DNA of 52,419 nt from an uncultured Chloroflexales bacterium (lineage in GTDB: Bacteria; Chloroflexota; Chloroflexia; Chloroflexales; Chloroflexaceae): contig CALANA010000208.1 in assembly GCA_937925925.1 (NCBI GenBank), positions 1 through 52,419 on the forward strand. Reading direction: 5' to 3'. Below are positions 29,017-37,977 of this stretch, one piece after another. The notes beneath the pieces are model-generated. The model was not told the origin of the DNA. It was given only the letters and a program-made list of their open reading frames with translations, and made no database searches. The translations under genes were made by a program, and so were the position numbers. Position 1 is the stretch's first letter. Every line of letters begins with the position of its first letter.

Positions 29017-30441
29017 ATGGCACAACGTATTCTGATCGATCCCGTGACACGCATTGAAGGTCATGCCCGAATTACTATTCATCTTGATGACGACGGGATC
29101 GTCAATGATGCGCGCTTCCATGTCACGCAGTTTCGCGGGTTTGAAAAGCTCTGTGAGGGACGCCCTTTCTATGAGATGCCCTCATTGATGGCGCGCATTT
29201 GCGGGATCTGTCCGGTCAGTCACCTGATTGCCTCGGCCAAGGCGTGTGATGCGATTCTGGCGGTGCGTATTCCGACCACGGCAATCAAACTGCGCCAAAT
29301 AATGAATCTGGCCCAGATTGTACAGTCGCACGCGCTGAGCTTCTTTTACCTCGCCGCGCCTGACCTGCTGTTGGGGATGGATAGTGACCCGGCGCAGCGC
29401 AATCTGGCAGGAGTGTTGCAGTCCCACCCGCAGCTTGCCCGTGATGGCATCCGTCTACGGCAGTTTGGGCAGCAGATCATTGAGTGGCTGGGTGGCAAAC
29501 GCATTCATCCGGCCTGGGTCGTTCCTGGTGGCGTCAATGAGCCGCTTACGGCGTCACGTCGTGACCAGATCCTGGCGACCATTCCTGAAGCCTTGCGTAT
29601 CATCCAGCGATCCCTGGACTGGTTTAAGCGCAGTTTGGAGGGCTACCGTGAGGAGATCCAGAGCTTTGCCAACTTTCCCTCGCTGTTCATGGGCATGGTC
29701 AACGAGCAGGGTGGGTTGGAATTTTATGATGGGTATATGCGCATCGTCGATGCGACCGGTGCTATTGTGGCCGATCAACTCGATGCAACGCGCTATCAGG
29801 ATTATGTGGAAGAGGCAGTGGAAGACTGGACGTACTTGAAATTCCCCTACTACAAACCAGCCGGGTATCCACACGGCATCTATCGCGTCGGGCCACTGGC
29901 ACGACTCAATATTGCCGATCATTGTGGTACGCCGCTGGCCGATCAAGAATGGGCCGAGTTTCGCTCGTTGCAACGCGGTTCGGTTCTCAGTTCATTCTAT
30001 TTCCACTATGCGCGCCTGGTTGAGATCTTGTTTGGGATTGAGCGCATCGCCGAGTTGCTGAACGATCCAGATATCTTGAGCGACCATGTGCGGGCACTGG
30101 CCGGGCCAAATAACTATGAGGGGATTGGCGTATCCGAGGCACCGCGCGGTACACTGCTGCATCACTATCAGATTGATGCGCAGGGCTTGATTACCTGGGC
30201 CAACCTGATTATTGCTACTGGACATAACAACCTGGCGATGAACCGGGGGGTCTTGCAAGTGGCGCGCCATTTTATGAGTGGCACTGCAATCACCGAGGGA
30301 GCGCTTAATCGGGTGGAGGCGGTGATTCGCGCTTTTGATCCGTGCTTAAGCTGCTCGACGCATGCGCAGGGTGTGCTGCCGCTTCACGTGCAACTGCTGG
30401 GATCAGATGGAACCGTGCTAGATGAGGTGTGGCGCGGATGA
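29017..30441 (+). CDS. hoxH: HoxH, [NiFe] hydrogenase large subunit
   Basis: 474 residues. The Ni-Fe site cysteines are in the N-terminal [10 protein letters not shown] and C-terminal [10 protein letters not shown] motifs, both intact; the sequence beyond the latter is the extension expected to be removed by a maturation protease. [12 protein letters not shown] is the usual N-terminus. The protein catalyses reversible H2 oxidation coupled through HoxEFU to NAD(P). GAGG lies 6 nt before the chosen ATG; an in-frame ATG 27 nt upstream overlaps hoxY and is less likely. Confidence 0.97.
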   Translation: MAQRILIDPVTRIEGHARITIHLDDDGIVNDARFHVTQFRGFEKLCEGRPFYEMPSLMARICGICPVSHLIASAKACDAILAVRIPTTAIKLRQIMNLAQIVQSHALSFFYLAAPDLLLGMDSDPAQRNLAGVLQSHPQLARDGIRLRQFGQQIIEWLGGKRIHPAWVVPGGVNEPLTASRRDQILATIPEALRIIQRSLDWFKRSLEGYREEIQSFANFPSLFMGMVNEQGGLEFYDGYMRIVDATGAIVADQLDATRYQDYVEEAVEDWTYLKFPYYKPAGYPHGIYRVGPLARLNIADHCGTPLADQEWAEFRSLQRGSVLSSFYFHYARLVEILFGIERIAELLNDPDILSDHVRALAGPNNYEGIGVSEAPRGTLLHHYQIDAQGLITWANLIIATGHNNLAMNRGVLQVARHFMSGTAITEGALNRVEAVIRAFDPCLSCSTHAQGVLPLHVQLLGSDGTVLDEVWRG

Positions 30442-30950
30442 TCAGCGCCACGCCAGCAACGTTGATTATCGGCTATGGGAATCCCCTGCGTGGTGATGAT
30501 GGCGTAGGCTGGTATGTAGCGCAGCACCTGGCGGCGATTATGCCTGCAACGGTAGCCTGTGTTCGCGCCTGCCACCAGCTCACGCCCGATCTGGCCGAGC
30601 CGGTGAGCCAGGTGCGGCGGGTGATTTTTATTGATGCCGATGCACCGTGTCAGGATGCCGATGCTGCGCCACCAGTACCAGAATACGGGCGCATACGTTG
30701 TCAGCGAGTGGCACCAGACTGGTCGGCAGCCATCAGTGCTTGCTCGCATCATCTGGTACCGGCGGTATTGCTGATGTATGCTGCTGTGTTGTATGGAACG
30801 TCTCCGGTGGCGCTGGTGCTGACCGTGACCGGAGTTTCCTGTGCGCATACCCAGGCGCTATCGCCAGCAGTGGTGGCCGTGTTACCGGCGCTGGTCAATC
30901 AAGTCCAGATGCTGGCGCGATCAACGACTTGCGAAATTTCCTATTTTTGA
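30438..30950 (+). CDS. hoxW: Hydrogenase maturation endopeptidase
   Basis: 170 residues of the HycI/HybD/HoxW family, which trims the large-subunit C-terminus after nickel insertion. The signature [17 protein letters not shown] is complete, the Ni-ligating Asp follows in VIFIDAD and the His in [15 protein letters not shown]. The ATG overlaps the hoxH stop (ATGA). The protein slots directly behind its expected substrate. No hypA-F genes are in the window, so those are presumably elsewhere. Confidence 0.9.
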   Translation: MISATPATLIIGYGNPLRGDDGVGWYVAQHLAAIMPATVACVRACHQLTPDLAEPVSQVRRVIFIDADAPCQDADAAPPVPEYGRIRCQRVAPDWSAAISACSHHLVPAVLLMYAAVLYGTSPVALVLTVTGVSCAHTQALSPAVVAVLPALVNQVQMLARSTTCEISYF

Positions 30951-30957
30951 AAAATTA

Positions 30958-30987
30958 TTGACATGCTGTCTCGTTCTGATTTAGTAT
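30958..30987 (+). promoter_or_regulatory. Candidate strong promoter for the NarL-type regulator
   Basis: TTGACA at 30958-30963 and TAGTAT at 30982-30987, 18-bp spacer, immediately after the maturation protease gene. The predicted leader of about 85 nt argues for starting the regulator at 31076 and not at the ATG at 30986, which lies in the -10 box. Confidence 0.55.
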
Positions 30988-31075
30988 GCAGAGAGAAGTA
31001 GAAGGAGATCTGCAAGCGGAAAGAGAGAAGCCGGGTTGCCGCGTCTCTGATTGCGTGCAAGTTGGTGAAACGATA

Positions 31076-31756
31076 ATGATAGATGATGATGATGGTGCTA
31101 CGCCGTTGATAAATCTCGTGCTGGTGGATGATCATCCCCTGGCATTGGAAGGAATGCACGCGCTGCTGGCGCATAATCCCGATATGTACGTTATTGGAAC
31201 CGCCCGCTCTGGTCGTGAAGCGCTGCAGGTGATTGCGCAATGCCCGCCCGATGTCCTCGTCCTTGATGTGCGTCTCCCCGATATGAGCGGAATTGAGGTG
31301 GCACGCGTGGTTGGTACGTCCTTTCCGACCGTGAACATCCTGGCGCTCTCTGGCTATGACGATACGGCAACCATGCGCATGTTGATGCAGATGGGTATAC
31401 GTGGATGTTTGCGCAAAACGGTAACCGGCAAGCAACTGGCGGATGCGGTACGGAAGGTGGCGGTCGGTGGAACCGCGATTGAGACGCAATTGCTCCAGAC
31501 ATGTTTGCGCAACAACGCTCTTGCGCTCACTGACCGTGAATTAGAGGTGCTACGTCTGTTGGTGGCTGGATTGCGCAACAGTGAAATTGCCAGGCACCTG
31601 GCGGTCTCGGTGAAAGCGATTGAATATCACGTGCGCAGCCTGTTGGAGAAACTGGGAGTGCGTTCACGAGCGGCAGCGATCCGTATGGCTATACAGCAAG
31701 GCATTATCAGCCTCGATCATCAAGATTTGCCGGAGATCAATGAGCAATCAGTCTAA
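31076..31756 (+). CDS. NarL/FixJ-type response regulator (receiver + LuxR HTH)
   Basis: 226 residues. The receiver has the acidic pair in LVLVDDHPLALEG, the phospho-acceptor Asp in VLVLDVRLPDMSG and the Lys in CLRKTVTG. The C-terminal LuxR helix-turn-helix reads LTDRELEVLRLLVAGLRNSE with SVKAIEYHVRSLLEKLGV. It is a DNA-binding transcription regulator whose histidine kinase is not adjacent. The position just behind the hox operon, with its own promoter, makes a regulatory link possible but unproven. Its 3' end overlaps the aminotransferase gene by 17 nt. Confidence 0.9.
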   Translation: MIDDDDGATPLINLVLVDDHPLALEGMHALLAHNPDMYVIGTARSGREALQVIAQCPPDVLVLDVRLPDMSGIEVARVVGTSFPTVNILALSGYDDTATMRMLMQMGIRGCLRKTVTGKQLADAVRKVAVGGTAIETQLLQTCLRNNALALTDRELEVLRLLVAGLRNSEIARHLAVSVKAIEYHVRSLLEKLGVRSRAAAIRMAIQQGIISLDHQDLPEINEQSV

Positions 31757-33038
31757 GCACCAGTCACCCGTAATAGATGCAGATCGGCGTGCGAACCGCA
31801 TGCATGGCTTTGGTACCACGATCTTTTCTGAGATGACCATGCTGGCAGTGCAGCATCAGGCGATTAACCTGGGGCAGGGCTTTCCCGACTTTGCCGGGCC
31901 AGAGTGGGTGAAGCAGGCGGCAGCTATGGCGATCGCTGCGGATCATAACCAGTATGCACCCTCCAGCGGCGTGCCGCGTTTGCGAGCGGCAATCGCTACC
32001 GAATGGGAACGTCGCGGCTGGCGCACCATCGATCCGGAGGTCGAGATCACCGTCACCAGTGGTGCTACCGAGGCGCTCTTTGCCGCAATGCAGGCGCTGG
32101 TCAATCCAGGCGATGAGGTCATTTGCTTCGAGCCGTTCTACGATGCCTATGTGCCGGATATTCTGCTGGCGGGTGGCGTTCCGCGCTTTGTATGCCTGCG
32201 TCCGCCCGTCGTCGCTGCGAACACATCAGCGGCTGACTCATATTCGGGTGACTGGTGGTTCGATCCGGCTGAACTGGCGGCGGCTTTCACTTCACGCACA
32301 CGAATTATCCTGGTCAACACGCCGCATAACCCCACCGGCAAAGTCTTCTGCCGCAATGAACTACAGCAGATAGCGCACCTGTGTCAGCAGTATGATGTGA
32401 TGGCGCTCTGTGATGAGGTGTATGACCGGCTGGTGTATGATGGGCGCGAACACCTGCCGCTCGCCACGTTGCCGGAGATGTGGCAGCGCACGCTGACGAT
32501 CAACAGTACCGGCAAGACGTTTAGCCTGACGGGCTGGAAAGTTGGGTATGTGGTGGGGCCACCGCACCTGATGCGTGCGTTGCGCCAGGCACACCAGTGG
32601 ATTACCTTCGCCTCGGCGACGCCGCTTCAGGAAGCGCTGGCGACGGCGTTTGAGCAGGCGGCGCATAATGGCTACTACGCTCAACTGCGAGCAGACTATG
32701 TTGCCCGGCGCGATCTGCTGGCGGAAGTGCTACGGGTGGCCGGTCTGCCGGCATTACCGGTCGCGGGCAGTTATTTTTTGCTGGCCGACATCGGCGGCAC
32801 TGGGTTTACCGATGACGTAGCTTTCTGTCGCTGGCTGACCAGCGAGATAGGCGTGGCCGCCATTCCGCCGTCAGCCTTCTATGCCCGTGCATATGGGTTG
32901 GAAACGGTGGCGCACGACCGCCCGCTACTGGCGCGCTTCTGCTTTGCCAAGCGCCTGGAGACGATCCAGGCTGCCGGCGATCGGCTCCGCTCCCTGCGCA
33001 CGCTCACCGTCCCTCCGCCAGGCGTGTCTGCGCAATAA
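31740..33038 (+). CDS. Class I/II PLP-dependent aminotransferase
   Basis: 432 residues. The fold-type I markers are INLGQGFPDFAGP near the N-terminus, NTPHNPTGKVF, CDEVYDRLVYDG and the PLP-binding Lys in STGKTFSLTGWKVGY. The GQGFPDF start resembles methionine/kynurenine aminotransferases (YbdL, KAT types), so a role in amino-acid or keto-acid interconversion is likely; the substrate is unclear. The start lies inside the regulator gene (17-nt overlap, GGAG 6 nt upstream), so they form an operon. The last 35 bp overlap the convergent lipoprotein gene. Confidence 0.88.
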   Translation: MSNQSKHQSPVIDADRRANRMHGFGTTIFSEMTMLAVQHQAINLGQGFPDFAGPEWVKQAAAMAIAADHNQYAPSSGVPRLRAAIATEWERRGWRTIDPEVEITVTSGATEALFAAMQALVNPGDEVICFEPFYDAYVPDILLAGGVPRFVCLRPPVVAANTSAADSYSGDWWFDPAELAAAFTSRTRIILVNTPHNPTGKVFCRNELQQIAHLCQQYDVMALCDEVYDRLVYDGREHLPLATLPEMWQRTLTINSTGKTFSLTGWKVGYVVGPPHLMRALRQAHQWITFASATPLQEALATAFEQAAHNGYYAQLRADYVARRDLLAEVLRVAGLPALPVAGSYFLLADIGGTGFTDDVAFCRWLTSEIGVAAIPPSAFYARAYGLETVAHDRPLLARFCFAKRLETIQAAGDRLRSLRTLTVPPPGVSAQ

Positions 33039-34350
33039 ATTCCTGAATACCGAAGAAGGCCGGGCGCGGTGTCCAGTCGGCATTGACAATGCTAAACGAG
33101 CCTTGCTCGTGTAGTGGATCGACGCCATGTTCATGTTGAAGCACGGTAAAGTTGAGATTCCACAGAAACATGTTGCTGATCCAGGGATATTGCTCATAGG
33201 TGCGGTGCATCGCCCCGACGATATAGTCGCGCTGTAGCTCAAACGAGATCTGGTTTCCAAACTCGAAGCCGGGCGAGTTGTTGGCCGTGGCCCAGCCAAA
33301 CTCGGTGATCCAGATCTGATGCTGTCCCAGGCCAGCTTCTTCCATCAGTCGCCGCGAGTTTTCAACGTGGCGAAAATAAAAGGTCGGGTCATCCGTCCAT
33401 CCCTGGGCCGGGCTGGGATCAGTGGGCCACAGCGTGTCGGGTGGATTGGCCGAGCCACCGGGATGGATCGCCTGCACATCGAAGTAGTCGCGTATCATGC
33501 CGTCTTTGTAGCGATACATTGCCCGCAGGTAATCCTGGTCGGCGATCGCAATGTCGGGATTGGTAATGCCGGTTGAGGAAGGCGCACCTGCAACCACAAT
33601 GATGCGCGGATCAACGGCTTTGATACTCTGGTAGGCCGCCGCCAGTAACTCGACATAATGTCCGGCATCTTCCAGTGTAACCCGCCCACCGTTCTCGTAG
33701 GCGAGGTTCTGCTCGTTCCAGATTTCAATCGCCTGCACGCGCCCCTGATAGCGTGCCGCCAGTGCGCCGACAAAGCGTGCCAGCGACGCCGGGTCGTGAG
33801 GCATGCCGTCACTGCCATTGGCGGTATACCAGGTCGGTGAACGCACCACGCTGATCAGCAGCAAAATTCCTCGTGCATGGCAGTCGGCTACAATCTCGTC
33901 TAACTCACCCCAGAAGAACTGGCCGCTTTGATCCTCAATATCGCGCCAGTGGATCTGCTGGCGGAACCACTCGAACCCGGCTTCGCGGGTCTTGCTGAGC
34001 GCGGTGTAGCGGTCGGTGTAGTAGAGATGGCCCACGACACCGAAGTTGAGGCGTGACAGGCTCAAAGGATAGGGCAGATCGCCTGGCCCCAGGCGCGCCA
34101 CGGGTGTCGGCGCGGATGGAACTGCAGATAGCGCCGTTGGCCGCAACGCCAGCGCCGTCGCCGTCTGATCCGGGGTAGCGGTTGGTATCAGCACAATCGG
34201 CTCCGGGTCAGGTGGGCCACTGATAATCACCGCCGTCGGAACTGCGCCACCAGGTGTGTCCAGCGCAACTGCTGGCGTGCAAGCAGTGAGCAAGAGCAGC
34301 AATAGCCCACAGGTAAGCAAGATAATCAGTCGTGAAGAGCGCGTATGCAT
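33004..34350 (-). CDS. Lipoprotein with a clan-A glycoside hydrolase TIM barrel
   Basis: 448 residues. The N-terminal signal ends in the lipobox LLTAC near residue 24, indicating a surface-anchored lipoprotein. A Pro/Thr/Ala-rich linker to about residue 90 precedes a TIM barrel of the cellulase/GH5-GH39 type: acid/base Glu in IEIWNEQNLAYE and nucleophile Glu in HQIWITEFGWAT. The carbohydrate substrate cannot be deduced. The gene is monocistronic, and its 3' end overlaps that of the aminotransferase by 35 bp (tail-to-tail). Confidence 0.82.
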   Translation of the reverse strand: MHTRSSRLIILLTCGLLLLLLTACTPAVALDTPGGAVPTAVIISGPPDPEPIVLIPTATPDQTATALALRPTALSAVPSAPTPVARLGPGDLPYPLSLSRLNFGVVGHLYYTDRYTALSKTREAGFEWFRQQIHWRDIEDQSGQFFWGELDEIVADCHARGILLLISVVRSPTWYTANGSDGMPHDPASLARFVGALAARYQGRVQAIEIWNEQNLAYENGGRVTLEDAGHYVELLAAAYQSIKAVDPRIIVVAGAPSSTGITNPDIAIADQDYLRAMYRYKDGMIRDYFDVQAIHPGGSANPPDTLWPTDPSPAQGWTDDPTFYFRHVENSRRLMEEAGLGQHQIWITEFGWATANNSPGFEFGNQISFELQRDYIVGAMHRTYEQYPWISNMFLWNLNFTVLQHEHGVDPLHEQGSFSIVNADWTPRPAFFGIQEFIAQTRLAEGR

Positions 34351-34543
34351 AGTTGACCTCGCAGAAAACTAGCCCCATACAGGGAACACATAGATCGTCT
34401 ATCCATGCAAACGAAAGGAAAGGCTTTCTGCGCCTTACAGCGGGGTGATGAGCGAGTGAGACGGGACTTATCCCAATGTGACTTCGATCTTCCACCTCTT
34501 TTCGACTTTGGAGGGAAGCGCTGTCGCCAGCGTTTATTTTGCG

Positions 34544-34685
34544 CCAGGGAGCGCGGGCGTCCCGCCCGCTATCGCGCACGTGCGGGCACGCTGCCCGCGC
34601 TCCCTGGTGTGCATGTGCCCTTGAAATGTTATCGAACAATTGTGTTCCATTGCTGCCGCGCTCCCTGGTGTGCATGTGCCCTTGA
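34544..34685. repeat. Palindromic repeat plus 30-bp direct repeat
   Basis: CCAGGGAGCGCGGGC at 34544-34558 pairs perfectly with GCCCGCGCTCCCTGG at 34593-34607; inner words CGGGCGTCCCGCCCG and GTGCGGGCAC form further hairpins. The right end (CCGCGCTCCCTGGTGTGCAT and ten further bases) at 34595-34624 is repeated exactly at 34656-34685. It lies in non-coding DNA upstream of the cobalamin riboswitch. Confidence 0.6.
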
Positions 34686-34790
34686 GTGTGAACAGTTACG
34701 CTATGGCGTATGGTTGCCAATAATGCACCGATGTGCTATACTGGTGCTTGTTCTTGTATTTATCAAACTCTACAGCAATTCTATTCCAAT

Positions 34791-34870
34791 TGTGAACAGG
34801 AATCCAGGCTTCAGCCTGTGAACAGGAATTCAGGCTTTAGCCTGTGAACAGGAATCCAGGCTTTAGCCTG
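34791..34870. repeat. 26-bp tandem repeat, three copies, each with a small palindrome
   Basis: The unit begins TGTGAACAGGAATCCAGGCT and has starts at 34791, 34817 and 34843 (exact 26-bp period). Each contains an AGGCTTTAGCCT-like palindrome. There are no spacers, so it is not CRISPR. Confidence 0.75.
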
Positions 34871-34907
34871 GACGAAGCGCTCCCAGTGTGAAGCCGGGAC
34901 GCCGGTC

Positions 34908-34937
34908 TTCACAATTGATTTAAGATTGCTCTATATT
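34908..34937 (+). promoter_or_regulatory. Candidate promoter of the cobalamin-riboswitch transcript
   Basis: TTCACA at 34908-34913 and TATATT at 34932-34937, 18-bp spacer. The predicted transcription start coincides with the 5' edge of the riboswitch near 34943. Confidence 0.45.
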
Positions 34938-34942
34938 CTCTA

Positions 34943-35075
34943 TTGTCGCGGTGACCCGTTCGCCCGGATGCCAGGGCTTAAAAGGTGGAAGCTGGTGTGA
35001 GTCCAGCGCTGTGCCGCAACTGTAACTGGTTGTTCCAACAGGAGCATCAGAAGCCAGGATGCCTGCCGCGACGAA
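34943..35075 (+). ncRNA. Cobalamin (B12) riboswitch
   Basis: The conserved core words are in order and spacing: AAAAGGTGGAAGCTGGTGTG near 34979, TCCAGCGCTGTGCCGCAACTG near 35002 (first 20 shown in part), and the B12 box GAAGCCAGGATGCCTGCC at about 35050-35067. The closing helix P1 pairs TGTCGCGG (34944-34951) with CCGCGACG (35066-35073). Family members bind adenosyl- or other cobalamins and repress downstream genes when ligand is plentiful. The downstream cobalt-transport genes fit this control. Confidence 0.92.
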
Positions 35076-35164
35076 GTTGTTCAAGCCTTCTCGAGCCAGG
35101 GAGGATGAACGTGATCGCTACCCTCTGTGCGCCTTTGCGTACAGGACAGTAACGAGATCTTTCG

Positions 35165-35195
35165 CCCCGATGCTCGTATGAGATCGGGGTTTTTG
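35165..35195 (+). terminator. Intrinsic terminator, probable expression platform of the riboswitch
   Basis: CCCCGAT (35165-35171) and ATCGGGG (35183-35189) form a 7-bp stem with an 11-nt loop, directly followed by TTTTTGTTTG. It sits about 90 nt after the aptamer and 55 nt before cbiM, consistent with ligand-induced transcription termination. The alternative antiterminator pairing was not computed. Confidence 0.8.
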
Positions 35196-35248
35196 TTTGC
35201 GCACGTATCTACAAGCCGTATCTTGTCTTACACACGAAAGGAACACCT

Positions 35249-35992
35249 ATGAGCCGCACACACCGCTGGTTGATCGTTGCGATAGGAGCGCTTGCGCTGG
35301 TTCTGCTGGAGGGCCGCCCTGCTTATGCGATGCATATTATGGAGGGGTTTCTGCCACCGCTGTGGGCTGCATTCTGGTTTGCCGTCGCTATCCCTTTCTG
35401 GGTTATCGGGTTTCGCCGGGTTAATCGCTTGATGACCGAGAAGCCAGAGACGCGCATGCTGCTTGGGTTGGTCGGTGCCTTTGCCTTTGTACTCAGTGCG
35501 CTGAAGATACCGAGTGTCACCGGATCAAGCAGCCATCCAACCGGCACAGGCCTGGGTGCCATCCTCTTTGGGCCAGCAGTCATGAGCATCCTTGGCACGA
35601 TCGTCTTGCTCTTCCAGGCCCTGCTCCTGGCCCACGGCGGCTTGACGACCCTGGGCGCGAATGCCGTTGCAATGGCTATTGTTGGCCCTCTGGTCGCCTG
35701 GGGTATCTGGTATGGCCTTAAGGATCGCATATCGATCTGGGTGGCTGTGTTCTGTGCGGCGGCAATAGCCAACCTTACTACCTATGTTGTTACGTCGTTG
35801 CAACTGGCGCTTGCCTATCCTGATCCTACAGGTGGTTTCACTGCCGCATTCATCAAGTTCGGGACGATCTTTGCGGTTACCCAGGTTCCACTGGCGATCA
35901 GCGAAGGTATTTTAACGGTACTGATCTTCAACGCACTACAAACGAATGCAGAGACCGAGCTTATGGCGCTGGATGTGTTGAAAGGAGCATGA
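35249..35992 (+). CDS. cbiM: CbiM, substrate-capture component of the cobalt ECF transporter
   Basis: 247-residue integral membrane protein. After a cleavable N-terminal segment ([20 protein letters not shown]) comes the family hallmark [10 protein letters not shown], whose exposed Met-His N-terminus coordinates the metal ion. Further signatures are [22 protein letters not shown] and [20 protein letters not shown]. It works with CbiN, CbiQ and CbiO to import Co2+ for cobalamin synthesis, and lies behind the cobalamin riboswitch. AAAGGA precedes the ATG. Its stop overlaps cbiN (ATGA). Confidence 0.96.
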   Translation: MSRTHRWLIVAIGALALVLLEGRPAYAMHIMEGFLPPLWAAFWFAVAIPFWVIGFRRVNRLMTEKPETRMLLGLVGAFAFVLSALKIPSVTGSSSHPTGTGLGAILFGPAVMSILGTIVLLFQALLLAHGGLTTLGANAVAMAIVGPLVAWGIWYGLKDRISIWVAVFCAAAIANLTTYVVTSLQLALAYPDPTGGFTAAFIKFGTIFAVTQVPLAISEGILTVLIFNALQTNAETELMALDVLKGA

Positions 35993-36342
35993 TCGTGAAC
36001 AATAAACCCTTCGGATGGTCGACCTCCCTTCTCTTGCTTGGGATCGTGATTGTGCTGGCAATCGTCCCGCTGCTCCTGGTGCAAGGCTCGGAGTTTGAGG
36101 GTGCCGATGGTGCAGCAGTTGACGCAATAAGTGAGATAGCACCAGATTATGAACCCTGGTTTACTCCACTGATCGAGCCGCCTGGTGGTGAAACGGAGAG
36201 CCTGCTGTTTGCGCTTCAGGCTGGTCTTGGTGCCGGGCTGATCGGCTTCTTCTTTGGGCTGAAGGTTGGGCAGCGCAAGGCGCGCAACGCTGAACACCCG
36301 ACGCCTATGGTTTCACGACAATCCGCACCAGAGCGAACATAG
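35989..36342 (+). CDS. cbiN: CbiN, auxiliary component of the cobalt transporter
   Basis: 117 residues, two transmembrane segments ([20 protein letters not shown] and [20 protein letters not shown]) flanking an extracytoplasmic loop with EFEGADGAA and the CbiN-type [16 protein letters not shown]. It assists metal loading of CbiM. The start overlaps the cbiM stop by 4 nt. Confidence 0.92.
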   Translation: MIVNNKPFGWSTSLLLLGIVIVLAIVPLLLVQGSEFEGADGAAVDAISEIAPDYEPWFTPLIEPPGGETESLLFALQAGLGAGLIGFFFGLKVGQRKARNAEHPTPMVSRQSAPERT

Positions 36343-36349
36343 ACGACCG

Positions 36350-37117
36350 GTGCATACTATTGACCACTATGCCTACGGCAATGCCCTGCGCCGCGTTGAT
36401 CCGGCCCAGAAGGGTGGACTGACCGTCCTTGCTATCATCCTGTGCTTGCTCCTTGATCGGCCAACCGTCGGATTGGTGACACTGGGCTGGATGTTCGCGC
36501 TCACCGCACTATGGGCACGGGTACCGTCCCACGTTTTTGGGCGTACCCTTCTGGCAGAGGGACTGTTTCTCATCCTTTCGGTTATGGGCGTAGCAATCAG
36601 TGTGAGCCTGAATCCTCCGGAAATACATCGCATCGTATGGCATATCGGAGGGCTTTGGGTAAGCACTGACCATGAAGCCATACGTGTGGCTTATCACCTG
36701 TTCACCCGCGCCCTCGGCTGTGCGGCAGCTTTGAACTTTTTGATCCTGACGACGCCGCTAACCGACTTGATCGAGCTGATGCGTCGTCTGTATGTCCCGG
36801 AGACACTGATTGAGTTGATGACGCTGATCTACCGCACAATCTTTGTGTTGCTAGAGAGCATGCAACGGATGGCGTTAGCCCAGGCCGTGCGCCTGGGCTA
36901 TAGTAGCCCCGGTCGTGCGCTGCGGAGTACAGCACTTCTTGGGAGTCAGCTCTTCCTTGATGCCTACCGGCGCAGCCGGCGCATGCAAACGGCGCTGAAG
37001 AGTCGGGGGATTGAGGGAACACTCCGTATGCTGCCACTCGAGTATGTCTATGACCGACGGGCATGGTGGGTTGGTGCGACCCTTGGTGTGAGTCTGGTTG
37101 TGGTAGGAATACTGTAA
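36350..37117 (+). CDS. cbiQ: CbiQ, transmembrane coupling component of the cobalt transporter
   Basis: 255 residues with several hydrophobic helices and the C-terminal cytoplasmic coupling segment ending RRSRRMQTALKSRGIEG, typical of ECF T-components. The N-terminal IDHYAYGNALRRVDPAQKG matches the CbiQ start. The chosen GTG at 36350 lies 8 bp after cbiN but has a weak ribosome site; an ATG at 36266 would overlap cbiN by 77 nt and add residues unlike the family. The stop overlaps the cbiO ATG by one base. Confidence 0.9.
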   Translation: MHTIDHYAYGNALRRVDPAQKGGLTVLAIILCLLLDRPTVGLVTLGWMFALTALWARVPSHVFGRTLLAEGLFLILSVMGVAISVSLNPPEIHRIVWHIGGLWVSTDHEAIRVAYHLFTRALGCAAALNFLILTTPLTDLIELMRRLYVPETLIELMTLIYRTIFVLLESMQRMALAQAVRLGYSSPGRALRSTALLGSQLFLDAYRRSRRMQTALKSRGIEGTLRMLPLEYVYDRRAWWVGATLGVSLVVVGIL

Positions 37118-37899
37118 TGCTGTCAGTTCTGGAGTGGGACGATGTACACTACACGTTTCCCGGTGCCTCTATGCCTGCATTGGGTGGCGCGTCGCTCTGC
37201 CTCGTGTATGGACAGCGCGTCGTCTTACTCGGGCGCAATGGCGCGGGGAAGAGTACACTGTTGTTGCACGCCAACGGGATTCTGCGACCGTCAGCGGGCA
37301 CGGTGCGTGTAGCTGGGAAGCCATTGGATTACAGTCAGCGCGGTCTTCGCATCGTACGGCATCAGGTTGGTCTGGTCTTCCAGAATCCCGATGATCAGCT
37401 CTTTAGCGCAAGTGTTGCCCAGGATATCAGCTTCGGCCCGTTGAACATGGGGCTGAGCATAGACGCCACACGGCAGCGAGTAAGCCGGGTCGCTGTGCGC
37501 TGTGGGGTGAGCGATCTGCTTGACCGCCCGACCCATGCGCTCAGCGGAGGACAGAAAACACGTGTCGCGCTCGCGGGTGTGCTGGCGATGGAGCCTCAGG
37601 TTATTCTGGCCGATGAGACGACAGCCGGTCTTGATCCATGGATGCAACACCAGGTCTTCACCATCTTCAACCAGTTGGTTGCCGAGGGCACCACCGTCCT
37701 GCTTGCCACACACGATCTAAATGTTGCGCGTCACTGGGCCGATCTGGTGGTCGTGATGGAAGCCGGGCGTGTGGTTACTGCCGACACACCGGCACAGGTG
37801 TTTGCCGATCCGACGCTTTGCGAATTGTTGGGGCCGTCTGATCCCTGGGGAAAAGACAGGACACGACCGACCTTTCGCTATGAGGCAGGGCAATCATAG
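37117..37899 (+). CDS. cbiO: CbiO, ATPase of the cobalt ECF transporter
   Basis: 260-residue ABC ATPase. Walker A is GRNGAGKST, Q-loop VFQNPDDQLF (typical of ECF ATPases), signature LSGGQKTRVALAG, Walker B VILADETTAGLDP, switch His in LLATHDLNVA. Walker B has ADETT where most homologues have LDEPT, but the catalytic Glu is kept. It energises CbiMNQ. It is the last gene of the riboswitch-controlled operon and is convergent with the pseudokinase gene, with a 78-bp gap in which no terminator is obvious. Confidence 0.94.
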   Translation: MLSVLEWDDVHYTFPGASMPALGGASLCLVYGQRVVLLGRNGAGKSTLLLHANGILRPSAGTVRVAGKPLDYSQRGLRIVRHQVGLVFQNPDDQLFSASVAQDISFGPLNMGLSIDATRQRVSRVAVRCGVSDLLDRPTHALSGGQKTRVALAGVLAMEPQVILADETTAGLDPWMQHQVFTIFNQLVAEGTTVLLATHDLNVARHWADLVVVMEAGRVVTADTPAQVFADPTLCELLGPSDPWGKDRTRPTFRYEAGQS

Positions 37900-37977
37900 A
37901 CGCGGCCCATATTGCTCGGCATTGGCGACAGTAGCTCTGTTCGGCGTAACGCCCCTGAGGTTTGGCAGGAAGTAGGT

